Assembly: GCA_049324435.1 (NCBI GenBank) | Contig: JBMOOQ010000024.1 | Coordinates: 179,740 to 243,739, forward strand | Source of the DNA: Pseudorhodoplanes sp049324435 | GTDB taxonomy: Bacteria > Pseudomonadota > Alphaproteobacteria > Rhizobiales > Xanthobacteraceae | Reading direction: 5' to 3' | DNA length: 64,000 nt | Shown here: positions 1-7,333 of the stretch, piece by piece | Position numbering within the stretch: the stretch's first letter is position 1 | How the letters are laid out: each line of letters begins with the position of its first letter | Made by a program: the position numbers and the translations under genes | The notes under the pieces: model-generated | Database searches by the model: none | What the model was told of the DNA's origin: nothing | What the model saw: the letters and a program-made list of their open reading frames with translations, nothing else

Positions 1-445
1 CAAGGTCATGGGCCAGCTCGAAATCGCCGACGAAAACGCGATCAAGGTCATGGGCGATGCTGCTCTCGGCATCATCACCGCGAGCCACTACGATTACGCG
101 CACAAGTCGGCCAAGAACGAAGCCTTCGTGAAGGCCTACAACGCTGCCTATGGCCGCAACCCCGACTTTTTCTCGATCGGCGGCTGGGACGGCATGCAGC
201 TCATCTATGATGTCCTGAAAAAGACCGGCGGCAAGACCGATGCGCAGGCGCTGGTCGACGCAGCCAAGGGCATGAAGTGGGAGAGCCCGCGCGGCCCGAT
301 CTCGATCGATCCGGAAACCCGCGACATCATCCAGACCGTCTATATCCGCCGCGTCGAAAAGGTCGACGGCAAGCTCGTGAACGTCGAGATCGACAAGGTC
401 GAGAATGTGAAGGATCCGGTCAAGGAGCGAATGAAGAAGAAATAA
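1..445 (+). CDS. ABC transporter substrate-binding protein, branched-chain amino acid type (C-terminal part)
   Basis: This is the C-terminal end of a periplasmic Leu/Ile/Val-type binding protein (Peripla_BP_6 fold). The reading frame is open from the window edge, so the start and signal peptide lie outside. The visible part has the usual C-terminal features: an AYNAAYGRNPDFFSIGGWDGMQ-like stretch, a helix around DAQALVDAAKGM, and a strand reading PRGPISIDPETRDIIQ. It ends in a basic KKK tail. It is followed by livH, livM, livG and livF on the same strand, so it is the binding protein of that importer. Because an aromatic-acid CoA pathway lies next door, the ligand may be an aromatic acid rather than an amino acid; that is inference. 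Confidence 0.9.
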   Translation, partial: KVMGQLEIADENAIKVMGDAALGIITASHYDYAHKSAKNEAFVKAYNAAYGRNPDFFSIGGWDGMQLIYDVLKKTGGKTDAQALVDAAKGMKWESPRGPISIDPETRDIIQTVYIRRVEKVDGKLVNVEIDKVENVKDPVKERMKKK

Positions 446-469
446 GCGCTCCGGCTTGACGTTATCCAG

Positions 470-493
470 CGCCCGGAGCCTCCGCTCCGGGCG
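470..493 (+). terminator. Hairpin between binding-protein gene and livH
   Basis: A perfect 10-bp inverted repeat (CGCCCGGAGC / GCTCCGGGCG) with a 4-base loop sits 25 bases after the binding-protein stop codon. No run of T follows. It is therefore more likely a partial terminator or an mRNA 3'-end stabiliser than a full stop. Such a structure would give more binding protein than membrane components, which is common in liv-type operons. Confidence 0.5.
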
Positions 494-514
494 TTGGCTT
501 GCGGGGATTTGACT

Positions 515-652
515 TTTCTTCTTGCCTGCCTCTGAAAGGGGGAGGCTGGCTGCCAGAGGCAGCCGGATGGAGGTCTAAACGATACGAGGCCTCCGTCCCC
601 AACTCTTCCCTTTCCGGGGGAGCGGGGTTGTCAGAGGGGTGGGGATACGACT
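515..652. repeat. Degenerate intergenic palindromic repeat upstream of livH
   Basis: This spacer has G-rich and C-rich stretches (CTCTGAAAGGGGGAGG and several GGGG runs). They resemble the ends of the intergenic repeats at 54466-54580 and 62752-62907. I read it as a decayed copy of that family. The last part also supplies a G-rich ribosome-binding region for livH. Confidence 0.35.
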
Positions 653-1513
653 TTGGGGCCTATTATCGGCGTTCTGTTCGACGGCTTTGCCTATGGCATG
701 CTGTTGTTCCTGTTGTCGGTCGGGCTGTCCGTCACGCTCGGCATGATGAATTTCGTCAACCTCGCGCATTGCGCCTTCGCGATGCTCGGCGGTTACGTAA
801 CAGTGACGCTGGTTCACCGGTTCGGCTGGCCGTTCCTTGCAACCTTGCCGGTGTCATTCCTTGCCGCGGCAGTGGTGAGCGTTGCGCTGGAGCGGACGCT
901 GTACCGCAAGCTCTATCGCGCGAGCGAACTCGATCAGGTGCTGCTCACCATCGGCCTCGCGTTCATGTCAATCGCTAGCGCAGCCTATATCTTTGGGACC
1001 GTCTTGCAGCCGGCGGTGACGCCGACCTGGCTGCGCGGTTCGGTCGTCTACTTCGGAATCAATTTCGGGGTGTACCGTCTCTTTCTTGTCGCCGTGGGGC
1101 TCGCGGTCACGCTCGTTCTGGTGCTGACGCTCGAATATACGCGCTTCGGCCAGCAGGTTCGCGCCGCCGTCGACAACCAGCGCATGGCTCGCGGCCTCGG
1201 CATCAATGTCGATGGCACCTTTGCGGTGGCCTTTGCGCTCGGCTCGGGGCTGGCCGGCCTCGGCGGCTCGCTGGCCATCGAGATTGTCGGTCTCGATCCG
1301 TCCTTCGCGCTGATCTATCTGGTGTATGTGCTGATCGTCGTTTCGGTCGGCGGGCTCGGCTCGATCTGGGGCTCGTTCGTCGCCGCGGTGCTGATTGGCA
1401 TCAGCGACATCGCCGGAAAATACTACGTGCCGCAATTCGGCGCGTTCATGATCTATTTCGTGATGATCGTCCTTCTGATGTGGCGGCCGCAAGGCCTGTT
1501 CGGGAAGCGGTGA
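653..1513 (+). CDS. livH: Branched-chain amino acid-type ABC transporter permease LivH
   Basis: An inner-membrane permease of 286 residues, the usual LivH length, with about eight hydrophobic segments. The family signature is visible: an early SVGLSVTLGMMNFVNLAHCAF segment, then GLGINVDGTFAVAFALGSGLAGLGG, and VGGLGSIWGSFVAAVLIG near the C-terminus. The start is TTG at 653, because the first in-frame ATG lies inside the first membrane segment. It heads an HMGF set with very short spacers and pairs with LivM to form the channel. Confidence 0.93.
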   Translation: MGPIIGVLFDGFAYGMLLFLLSVGLSVTLGMMNFVNLAHCAFAMLGGYVTVTLVHRFGWPFLATLPVSFLAAAVVSVALERTLYRKLYRASELDQVLLTIGLAFMSIASAAYIFGTVLQPAVTPTWLRGSVVYFGINFGVYRLFLVAVGLAVTLVLVLTLEYTRFGQQVRAAVDNQRMARGLGINVDGTFAVAFALGSGLAGLGGSLAIEIVGLDPSFALIYLVYVLIVVSVGGLGSIWGSFVAAVLIGISDIAGKYYVPQFGAFMIYFVMIVLLMWRPQGLFGKR

Positions 1514-1518
1514 CCTCG

Positions 1519-2511
1519 ATGAGCGCCCCATCCCTCACCCCGCACGACTATCTGCGCGCCCAGGTCCGCTGGCATCCGCTGGAATACATATTCTGGCTCG
1601 CCACCATCCTGCCGTTCTTCCTGTTCCCGAATTACCTGTCGCTGGCGAGCCAGATCGCGATCACCGCATTGTTCGCACTCTCGCTTGACCTGATTCTCGG
1701 CTATGCCGGCATCGTGTCGCTCGGCCACGCGGCTTATTTCGGGGTCGGCGCCTATACTGCCGGCATTATCTCAAAATACGGCTATGGCGATCCGATCTTC
1801 GGCCTTGTCGTTGCCGCGCTCCTGACCGGGCTGTTCGGCTTTGCGACAAGTTTCATCATCGCCCGCTTCAAGCATCTGGCGCTGATCATGATCACGCTGG
1901 GCCTGGGCTTTCTGGTCCATGAACTCGCCAATGCGGCGCACTGGCTCACGGGTGGTGCCGACGGCCTTCAAGGCATCCGGATCGGCAAGCTGCTCGGCAT
2001 GTTCGAGTTCGACCTCTGGGGCCGCACGGCCTATGTCTATTCGCTGGTGATGCTGTTCCTGATTTTCCTCGTGGTGCGGCGCCTGACCAACTCGCCGTTC
2101 GGACTTGCGCTGCGCGGCATCCGCGAGAATTCGGTCCGCATGCCCGCGATCGGCGCGCCGAGCGACGCGCATATCCGCAAGGTCTACACCATGTCTGCGG
2201 CGATCGCCGGCATCGCCGGTGCCCTGCTCGCGCAAACCACATCCACAGTGTCGCTCGGCGTCATCGACTTCCAGCGCTCCGCGGACGTTCTGGTGATGCT
2301 CGTCCTTGGCGGCGCTGGCATGCTCTATGGCGGACTGATCGGCGCGGTGATCTTCATGGTCGCGCGCGACCAGTTTTCCGGCATCAACCCGCAATATTGG
2401 TATTTCTGGATCGGACTCCTGCTTGTTGGAACCGTGATGCTGCTGCCGAACGGCATTCTCGGCGGGTTGTCGCACCTCTATCGCATGATGATGGGACGGC
2501 GCAGCACATGA
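1519..2511 (+). CDS. livM: Branched-chain amino acid-type ABC transporter permease LivM
   Basis: Second permease of the importer, 330 residues from the ATG at 1519. An ATG at 1480 is in frame but would overlap livH by 34 bases; 1519 leaves a 5-base gap and gives a normal LivM N-terminus. Family features are the LSLDLILGYAGIVSLGHAAYFGVGAY segment and the cytoplasmic loop SPFGLALRGIRENSVRMPAIG, followed by the AGIAGALLA segment. Its stop overlaps the livG start by four bases (ATGA), so the two are translationally coupled. Confidence 0.93.
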   Translation: MSAPSLTPHDYLRAQVRWHPLEYIFWLATILPFFLFPNYLSLASQIAITALFALSLDLILGYAGIVSLGHAAYFGVGAYTAGIISKYGYGDPIFGLVVAALLTGLFGFATSFIIARFKHLALIMITLGLGFLVHELANAAHWLTGGADGLQGIRIGKLLGMFEFDLWGRTAYVYSLVMLFLIFLVVRRLTNSPFGLALRGIRENSVRMPAIGAPSDAHIRKVYTMSAAIAGIAGALLAQTTSTVSLGVIDFQRSADVLVMLVLGGAGMLYGGLIGAVIFMVARDQFSGINPQYWYFWIGLLLVGTVMLLPNGILGGLSHLYRMMMGRRST

Positions 2512-3263
2512 CCGCACCCGCACTGTCCACGCGCAATGTCAACAAGAGCTTCGGCCAGCTTCAGGTCGCGCGCGACATTTCGATTGCGATCCCGAAGGGC
2601 GAACGCTATGCGCTGATCGGCCCGAACGGCGCCGGCAAGACCACGCTGATCAATCTGATGACCGGAATGATCAAGCCGAGCTCGGGGCAGATCCTGCTGG
2701 AAGGCGAAGACATCACGGCACTCCATCCGGATGCTCGCGTCAAGCGCGGGCTGGTCCGTACCTTCCAGATCAACACACTGTTCCCGAACCTGTCGGCGCT
2801 GGAAGCGGTGACGCTCGCGATCTGCGAGCGCACCGGCGACGCCAGCACCTGGTGGAAGGCGCTGCCGTCCTACCGCGACAATGCCGATGAGGCCTATGCG
2901 ATCCTGAAATCCCTGCGGCTCGGCGACCATGCCTATCGCACCACGCGCGAGCTTGCTTACGGCCAGCAACGCCTGCTCGAAATCGCGTTGGCGCTTGCCA
3001 CGCGGCCCAAAGTGCTGCTGCTCGACGAGCCCGCGGCTGGCGTCCCGCCTGAGGAAAGCTCGGAACTGTTCTCGGTGATCGCCGACCTGTCGCAGGATAT
3101 CACCGTGCTGTTCATCGAACATGACATGAATGTCGTATTCCGCTTCGCCAGCCGCATCATTGTGATGGTCGGCGGCGCGATCCTGCTCGAGGGCACACCG
3201 AAAGAGATTTCCACCGATCCGCGGGTGCGCGAAGTCTATCTCGGGGGCGCGCATCATGGCTGA
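2508..3263 (+). CDS. livG: Branched-chain amino acid-type ABC transporter ATPase LivG
   Basis: ATPase subunit of 251 residues. Walker A (GPNGAGKTT) is near residues 38-46, the ABC signature region reads AYGQQRLLEI near 150, and Walker B (VLLLDEPAAG) is near 168. The switch histidine follows in LFIEHDMNVVF. The DEPAAG sequence and the C-terminal region ending in REVYLGG are typical of LivG. The ATG at 2508 overlaps livM by four bases; a longer in-frame ORF from 2397 lies inside livM and is rejected. Confidence 0.94.
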   Translation: MTAPALSTRNVNKSFGQLQVARDISIAIPKGERYALIGPNGAGKTTLINLMTGMIKPSSGQILLEGEDITALHPDARVKRGLVRTFQINTLFPNLSALEAVTLAICERTGDASTWWKALPSYRDNADEAYAILKSLRLGDHAYRTTRELAYGQQRLLEIALALATRPKVLLLDEPAAGVPPEESSELFSVIADLSQDITVLFIEHDMNVVFRFASRIIVMVGGAILLEGTPKEISTDPRVREVYLGGAHHG

Positions 3264-3966
3264 CACGCTGCTTTCGCTCAAAGGTGTGCGCGCGGGTTAT
3301 GGCGATGCCGTTGTGCTGAACGACATCTCGTTCGATCTCGCCGACAAGGGCAGCCTTGCAATTCTCGGGCGCAATGGCGTCGGCAAGTCGACGCTGCTGC
3401 TCACCATCATGGGCTTTACGCGCATGACGCGCGGCACGATCCACTGGCGCGGCGCAGACATCACCCGTGTCGCGCCTTACAAGCGCGCCCGCGCCGGAAT
3501 CGGCTGGGTTGCGCAGGAGCGCGAGATTTTCCCCTCGCTGACGGTCGCGGAAAATCTCACTGTCACAGCACGGCCCGGCCACTGGACCATCGAGCGCATC
3601 TACGAATTGCTGCCTCGGCTGAAAGAGCGGCGCGGCAACAAAGGCAACCAGCTGTCCGGCGGCGAACAGCAGATGCTCGCACTCGCCCGTGCGCTGCTGA
3701 CCAATCCGTCGCTTCTTCTGCTCGACGAGCCGTTCGAAGGCCTGGCGCCGATCATTGTCGAGGAATTGGCCGCGGCGATCCGCCGGATGCTGGCCGAACA
3801 GGGCACCGCCTTCATCCTGGTCGAACAGCATGCCGAATTGGCGCTGGCGCTCACCGAGAACGCCATCGTCATCGAGCGCGGTAACGTCGTGCATCGTGCG
3901 CCATCGGCCGAGCTGATGAAGGACGAGGCGACGCTGGAGCGCCTGATCGGACTGAAGGTGGCCTAA
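3256..3966 (+). CDS. livF: Branched-chain amino acid-type ABC transporter ATPase LivF
   Basis: Second ATPase of the importer, 236 residues. Walker A GRNGVGKST is near residue 37, the signature LSGGEQQ near 133, and Walker B LLLLDEPFEG near 154, followed by ILVEQH with the switch histidine. The sequence GWVAQEREIFPSLTVAENL is characteristic of LivF. It overlaps livG by eight bases and is the last gene of the operon. Confidence 0.94.
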   Translation: MADTLLSLKGVRAGYGDAVVLNDISFDLADKGSLAILGRNGVGKSTLLLTIMGFTRMTRGTIHWRGADITRVAPYKRARAGIGWVAQEREIFPSLTVAENLTVTARPGHWTIERIYELLPRLKERRGNKGNQLSGGEQQMLALARALLTNPSLLLLDEPFEGLAPIIVEELAAAIRRMLAEQGTAFILVEQHAELALALTENAIVIERGNVVHRAPSAELMKDEATLERLIGLKVA

Positions 3967-3975
3967 GGTTGAGGT

Positions 3976-4118
3976 CTCGCGTCCCGGATGCTGTGCAGCA
4001 CAAGCGAAGCGAAGTGATGCACTGCTGATCCGGGACCCACCCCTCAAGCCGGTTGCCGTCATGTTTGGGGCCCGGTTCTGCAGCGCACCGTTTCACGCTG
4101 CGCTGCGCCCGGGACACA
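3976..4118. repeat. Intergenic repeat family A, copy 1
   Basis: An element of about 143 bases between livF and a convergent gene. It starts near CTCGCGTCCCGG and ends near CCCGGGACACA, so the ends are an imperfect inverted pair. The inside contains GATGCACTGCTGATCCGGGACCC and CGCACCGTTTCACGCTGCGC-type blocks. The same blocks recur at 47960-48099, and related ends at 17299-17436 and 55871-56025. Short reading frames through it (beginning MSRAQRSVKRCAAEPGP) are repeat-derived, not genes. Confidence 0.75.
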
Positions 4119-4128
4119 ATAGCAACAC

Positions 4129-5010
4129 CTACATCACGCTGACCGTCGCTTCCTCGTAGCGCCTCTTGCCGAGATCGCCGCCTTCGAAAATATCGTGATC
4201 GGCGATCCAGTCGCGCGACACGTTGAAGGTTTCCTCCGTATAGGGCTCGAACACGATCCGTTCGCCCGGACCCCAGCGCCGCGTATCCATCACGCTGTGC
4301 CAGCGCACCGGGAATTCCTTCTTGTAATAGTGCGTATACAGTTCCGGCCGCAGATCGAGATCGCGCTGCGCGCGCTTCAGCGCCTTGAAATACTTGCGCA
4401 GATCCTCGGGATCGGGATCGCCGTGGATCATGTTGGCAATCATGAAGGTGTTGTCCATGATTTTGCGGAAGCCAAGCTGCTCGGCGAGATAATACGGCCC
4501 GGAGAACAGTGTCGCCGCCGGTATCTTGCCGTCCAGCAAGAGCTCCATCCGCTTGAACAGCATGCCATCGTTGAACGACAGATTGATCTGGTCGCGTGGC
4601 ATGTAGCTTTCCAGCGCCTGGATCGACGCATAATGCGAGCCTGACTGGAAGCCGACCGAGATCGGAACGCCGGCGAGATCGGCCGGAGTCTTGATGGGAG
4701 AGTCCGGCGCGACGAAAATGCCGGACGGTGCGACCGAATAGACATCGCGGTTCAGCCGCCCATGACCGGATGCCGCCGCGACATTCACCGTCCAGTGGCA
4801 GGCGCAGCTGACGTCAGCCTTGCGGCCGGCCTCGAACGACTGATAGGCGCCGACCTTGTTGCCCTTGTCGTGGATTTTGCCGTCGGTGGACTGCACCAGT
4901 TCGCGGAAAATATAGTCGAGCCCTTCGTCCTTGAAGTAGCCCTTCTCCTCCGCGATCCATTCCTGCAGGCGGAAATGCGGCTCGATGATGAATTTGTGAT
5001 TGGTCGCCAT
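4129..5010 (-). CDS. Substrate-binding-protein-like (NMT1/THI5-type) protein without signal peptide
   Basis: A 293-residue protein that looks like the two-lobed binding proteins of nitrate/sulfonate/HMP-type ABC transporters. It has EWIAEEKGYFKDEGLD near the N-terminus, then a D-S-P-I-K-T-P-A-D-L-A-G-V-P-I stretch and a SGSHYASIQALE stretch. It begins directly with MATNHKFIIEPHF and has no hydrophobic leader, so it is probably cytoplasmic. A CAC motif (SCACHW) lies near residue 88. No permease or ATPase of its class is adjacent. It sits 52 bases downstream of a GntR regulator on the same strand. It could be an enzyme with this fold (compare THI5-type HMP-P synthase and 4,5-dihydroxyphthalate decarboxylase) or an effector-binding protein; the role is not known. 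Confidence 0.7.
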   Translation of the reverse strand: MATNHKFIIEPHFRLQEWIAEEKGYFKDEGLDYIFRELVQSTDGKIHDKGNKVGAYQSFEAGRKADVSCACHWTVNVAAASGHGRLNRDVYSVAPSGIFVAPDSPIKTPADLAGVPISVGFQSGSHYASIQALESYMPRDQINLSFNDGMLFKRMELLLDGKIPAATLFSGPYYLAEQLGFRKIMDNTFMIANMIHGDPDPEDLRKYFKALKRAQRDLDLRPELYTHYYKKEFPVRWHSVMDTRRWGPGERIVFEPYTEETFNVSRDWIADHDIFEGGDLGKRRYEEATVSVM

Positions 5011-5062
5011 TTCGCTTTTCTCCCGTTTTGCGCTTCATTGTTATCTTCGATTAAAATGCTGG

Positions 5063-5815
5063 TCAGCAGCAGCCCTCCGCATGATCGCGCTCCGACACGC
5101 GCCGCGCACGGATCATCTTGACGTGGTCGTCCATCAGCTTGCGCGCACCGGCGCCATCGCGCATCTCGATCAGCGCCGCGAGCTCCTTGTGCACAGCCAA
5201 GACGCGGCGCGACACCTCGGGCGTCAGCGTGCGGTTATGCGACGGCCAGGAAATGTGATTGAGCGAGATGAACTGCACCACCAGCACGCGGTTATGCGAG
5301 GCCTCTGCGATCGCCAAATGGAAGTCGCGGCAGGAGCGGGTATAGGCGTCGCCGTCGTCGATAATGGCTTCGGCCTCCGCGAGCAGCCGCCGCAGCCGCG
5401 CGTGATCGGCGGGCGTTGCGTGCTCGGCGGCGAGCTCGGCGGCCAGCGTTTCGATCGCGCGCTGCGCGTCCATCACCTCTGCTGCGCTGACGCCGGTGAG
5501 ATCGAGTTGCACCGCAAGCGCCTCGGCGAACAGTCGCGGATTGCCGCGCGCCACGCGCGCGCCGCCGCCCTTGCCCATGCGGATTTCGGCAATGCCCAGT
5601 GCCTGAAGCGTGCGCAGCGCATCGCGCGCCACGATCCGGCTGACGCCATAGCGGGCAGCCAGATCCTTCTCGGTGCCGATCGGGTCGCCGGATTTCAGCC
5701 GCTTCTCGGTCAGCGCATCGCGCACATCGGCGACGATCTGCGCCGACAGCGAGCCGGAGCGGCCGGCGACGAACGGCTCGCCGGCGCGGACCATGAGCTT
5801 GGCCTGAGTGTTCAC
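5063..5815 (-). CDS. GntR family (FadR type) transcriptional regulator
   Basis: A regulator of about 250 residues. The N-terminal winged helix reads LSAQIVADVRDALTEKRLKSGDPIGTEKDLAARYGVSRIVARDALRTLQALGI, the classic GntR pattern, and the C-terminal part is an all-helical FCD domain with metal-ligand-like residues in SCRDFHLAIAEASHN and a late KLMDDHVKMI. I chose the GTG at 5815 because an AGGA lies seven bases upstream; the ATG at 5794 is possible. A longer ORF to 5983 would run through AT-rich promoter-like sequence. It likely controls the gene at 4129-5010 and itself through the palindrome at 5870-5896. Confidence 0.88.
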   Translation of the reverse strand: MNTQAKLMVRAGEPFVAGRSGSLSAQIVADVRDALTEKRLKSGDPIGTEKDLAARYGVSRIVARDALRTLQALGIAEIRMGKGGGARVARGNPRLFAEALAVQLDLTGVSAAEVMDAQRAIETLAAELAAEHATPADHARLRRLLAEAEAIIDDGDAYTRSCRDFHLAIAEASHNRVLVVQFISLNHISWPSHNRTLTPEVSRRVLAVHKELAALIEMRDGAGARKLMDDHVKMIRARRVSERDHAEGCC

Positions 5816-5869
5816 GGCTGGGTCCTGCGTTTGCGTTCCAAGCCAGATCAGATTAGCTGGGAAGATTAA

Positions 5870-5896
5870 GATCGTAAAGATATTATCTTTTAGATC
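5870..5896. promoter_or_regulatory. Candidate GntR operator (27-bp interrupted palindrome)
   Basis: The core AAAGATA-T-TATCTTT (5876-5890) is a perfect 7-bp inverted repeat around one base. GATC flanks it on both sides (5870-5873 and 5893-5896), two bases out. It lies in the only AT-rich stretch here, 55 bases upstream of the chosen regulator start. The position suits autoregulation; binding is inferred. Confidence 0.5.
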
Positions 5897-5951
5897 AAAG
5901 CGTCGTGGGGTCAGCGATATCAGGCTGTTATTGTTCAATTGAATGAGCCAG

Positions 5952-6713
5952 TTATCCGCGCCGCGGCAGCTTCTGTATGACACCCAGCCCTGTCATCCCG
6001 GTGGCGTTGAATTTCAGGTCGAGCGTCTTCCAGTCGGCATATTTCGCCGGCGGCAGCTTGTAGGGATAGCAGCCCTTCAGCGCCGTCATTGCGATCCCGA
6101 CCAGAAGCGGCCCGCGCTCGGAGGCGGGCGCCTGCAACAGCACCGGCTCTCCGGCCAGCTGGCCCTTGGGGCCGAACGAAACCCTCAGGATCACTTCAAG
6201 ACCCATAATGCCGGGAATGCCCACCGGCAGCTTCCAGCATTTCTGGATTTGCGCACGCAGCGCCGCGATCTCCTCGGAGGTGAGTTTGGACTTGCCTTCG
6301 CCCGCGGGCCCGCCTTGCGGCAGATCCGGCTTCGGAGGCGTTGCGGCCAGCTTCGGTTCGGGCGGCGTATCGGATTGCTCCGGTTCGGCGGCCGGCGCGG
6401 ATTTGGCTTCAGGCAAAGCGGGCCTTGGCAGAAGGCTTTGCATTGGCTCCGGAGATTTCTGTTTCGCCGGATCGGTCAGCTTCGCCTCGCTCTGCTTCGG
6501 CGGTTCCGGAGGCTTCGCGGGTGTTGGCAGCTCTTCCTTGTTCGGCTCGAGCGCCTCCGGCGGAACAAGATCGACGTCGATCGCCCGCAATTCGGACGGC
6601 GGAAGGTGACGCCGTTCGGCGAACACGATCGCACCGACAAAACCGAGATGCACAAGCACCGACACCGCGACGATCGCGGCGCTGAGACTCACGCGGTTCA
6701 GCAGCGGACGCAA
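5952..6713 (-). CDS. TonB/TolA-like envelope protein
   Basis: A 253-residue protein with an N-terminal membrane anchor (about residues 10-31). A long Pro/Glu/Lys-rich stalk (about residues 45-145) follows, with many PP and EP pairs. The compact C-terminal domain (about 150-253) resembles the TonB/TolA C-terminal fold (IQKCWKLPVGIPGIMGLEVILRVSF). Such proteins span the periplasm and transmit proton-motive energy or tether the envelope. No exbB, exbD or TonB-dependent receptor is nearby, so I cannot name a partner. It is co-directional with the genes around it but separated by 92 bases from the RidA gene. Confidence 0.72.
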   Translation of the reverse strand: MRPLLNRVSLSAAIVAVSVLVHLGFVGAIVFAERRHLPPSELRAIDVDLVPPEALEPNKEELPTPAKPPEPPKQSEAKLTDPAKQKSPEPMQSLLPRPALPEAKSAPAAEPEQSDTPPEPKLAATPPKPDLPQGGPAGEGKSKLTSEEIAALRAQIQKCWKLPVGIPGIMGLEVILRVSFGPKGQLAGEPVLLQAPASERGPLLVGIAMTALKGCYPYKLPPAKYADWKTLDLKFNATGMTGLGVIQKLPRRG

Positions 6714-6805
6714 AGGCGGCAGCTCCGTCGTGCCGGGCGATCCCGTCGGCCCAGCACTCTACCCTCCCCGTTCGGTCGCAGAGAGTCCAGACAGAAGCGG
6801 ACCGG

Positions 6806-7255
6806 CTAGTCCGGTATGACGGCCGTGGTCTCGATTTCGAGCAGCGCGTCCGGCTCGACCAGCGACTTGACCTGCACCAGCGCCATGGCGCCGAAGTTCT
6901 TGCCCATCACCTCACGATAGACCTTGCCCAGTTCCGGCAACGAGTTGCGATAGGCCTCCATGTCGGTGACGTACCAGGTCATGCGCACAACGTGCTCCGG
7001 ACCCGCACCGCCTTCCCTGAGCACTGCAACGATGTTCTCCAGCAGCTGTTTGGTCTGGGCGACGAAACCTTGCGGAAATTTCCCGTTCACATCCCAGCCG
7101 ACCATGCCGCCGACAAAAATCATCGCTCCGCGCGCCTTGATGCCGTTAGCGTAACCTTTGGGCTGCGGCCAGCCGGCCGGATTGAGAATGGTATGGGTCG
7201 CGGGCTTAACGGCGCTATCCGGCACGGGAAGTCTCCAGTTTTCTTGCTTGGTCAT
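6806..7255 (-). CDS. RidA family (YjgF/YER057c/UK114) protein
   Basis: A 149-residue RidA-fold protein from the ATG at 7255; the open frame reaches 7324 without a better start. Visible features are GWPQPKGYANGIKARGAMIFVGGMVGWD, the helix ENIVAVLREGGAGPEHVVRMTWYVTDMEAY and VQVKSLVEPDALLEIETTAV. Family members hydrolyse enamines and imines to ketones plus ammonia; some act as aminomuconate deaminases. The gene follows the 2-aminobenzoate-type CoA ligase by 78 bases on the same strand. A role in removing the amino group from the ring-reduced CoA intermediate is an attractive inference. Confidence 0.85.
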   Translation of the reverse strand: MTKQENWRLPVPDSAVKPATHTILNPAGWPQPKGYANGIKARGAMIFVGGMVGWDVNGKFPQGFVAQTKQLLENIVAVLREGGAGPEHVVRMTWYVTDMEAYRNSLPELGKVYREVMGKNFGAMALVQVKSLVEPDALLEIETTAVIPD

Positions 7256-7333
7256 GGCCGCATTTGAGCCGGCACATCCATCGACCGATCCCGACGGATG
7301 TGCCAACCAAATCCGCGCATGCACATCATACTG

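Noticed and set aside
3869..4117. 82-residue frame beginning MSRAQRSVKRCAAEPGP
   Set aside because: The same start runs through the family A repeat at 47589-48098 and both lie within intergenic repeats, so it is repeat sequence and not a gene.
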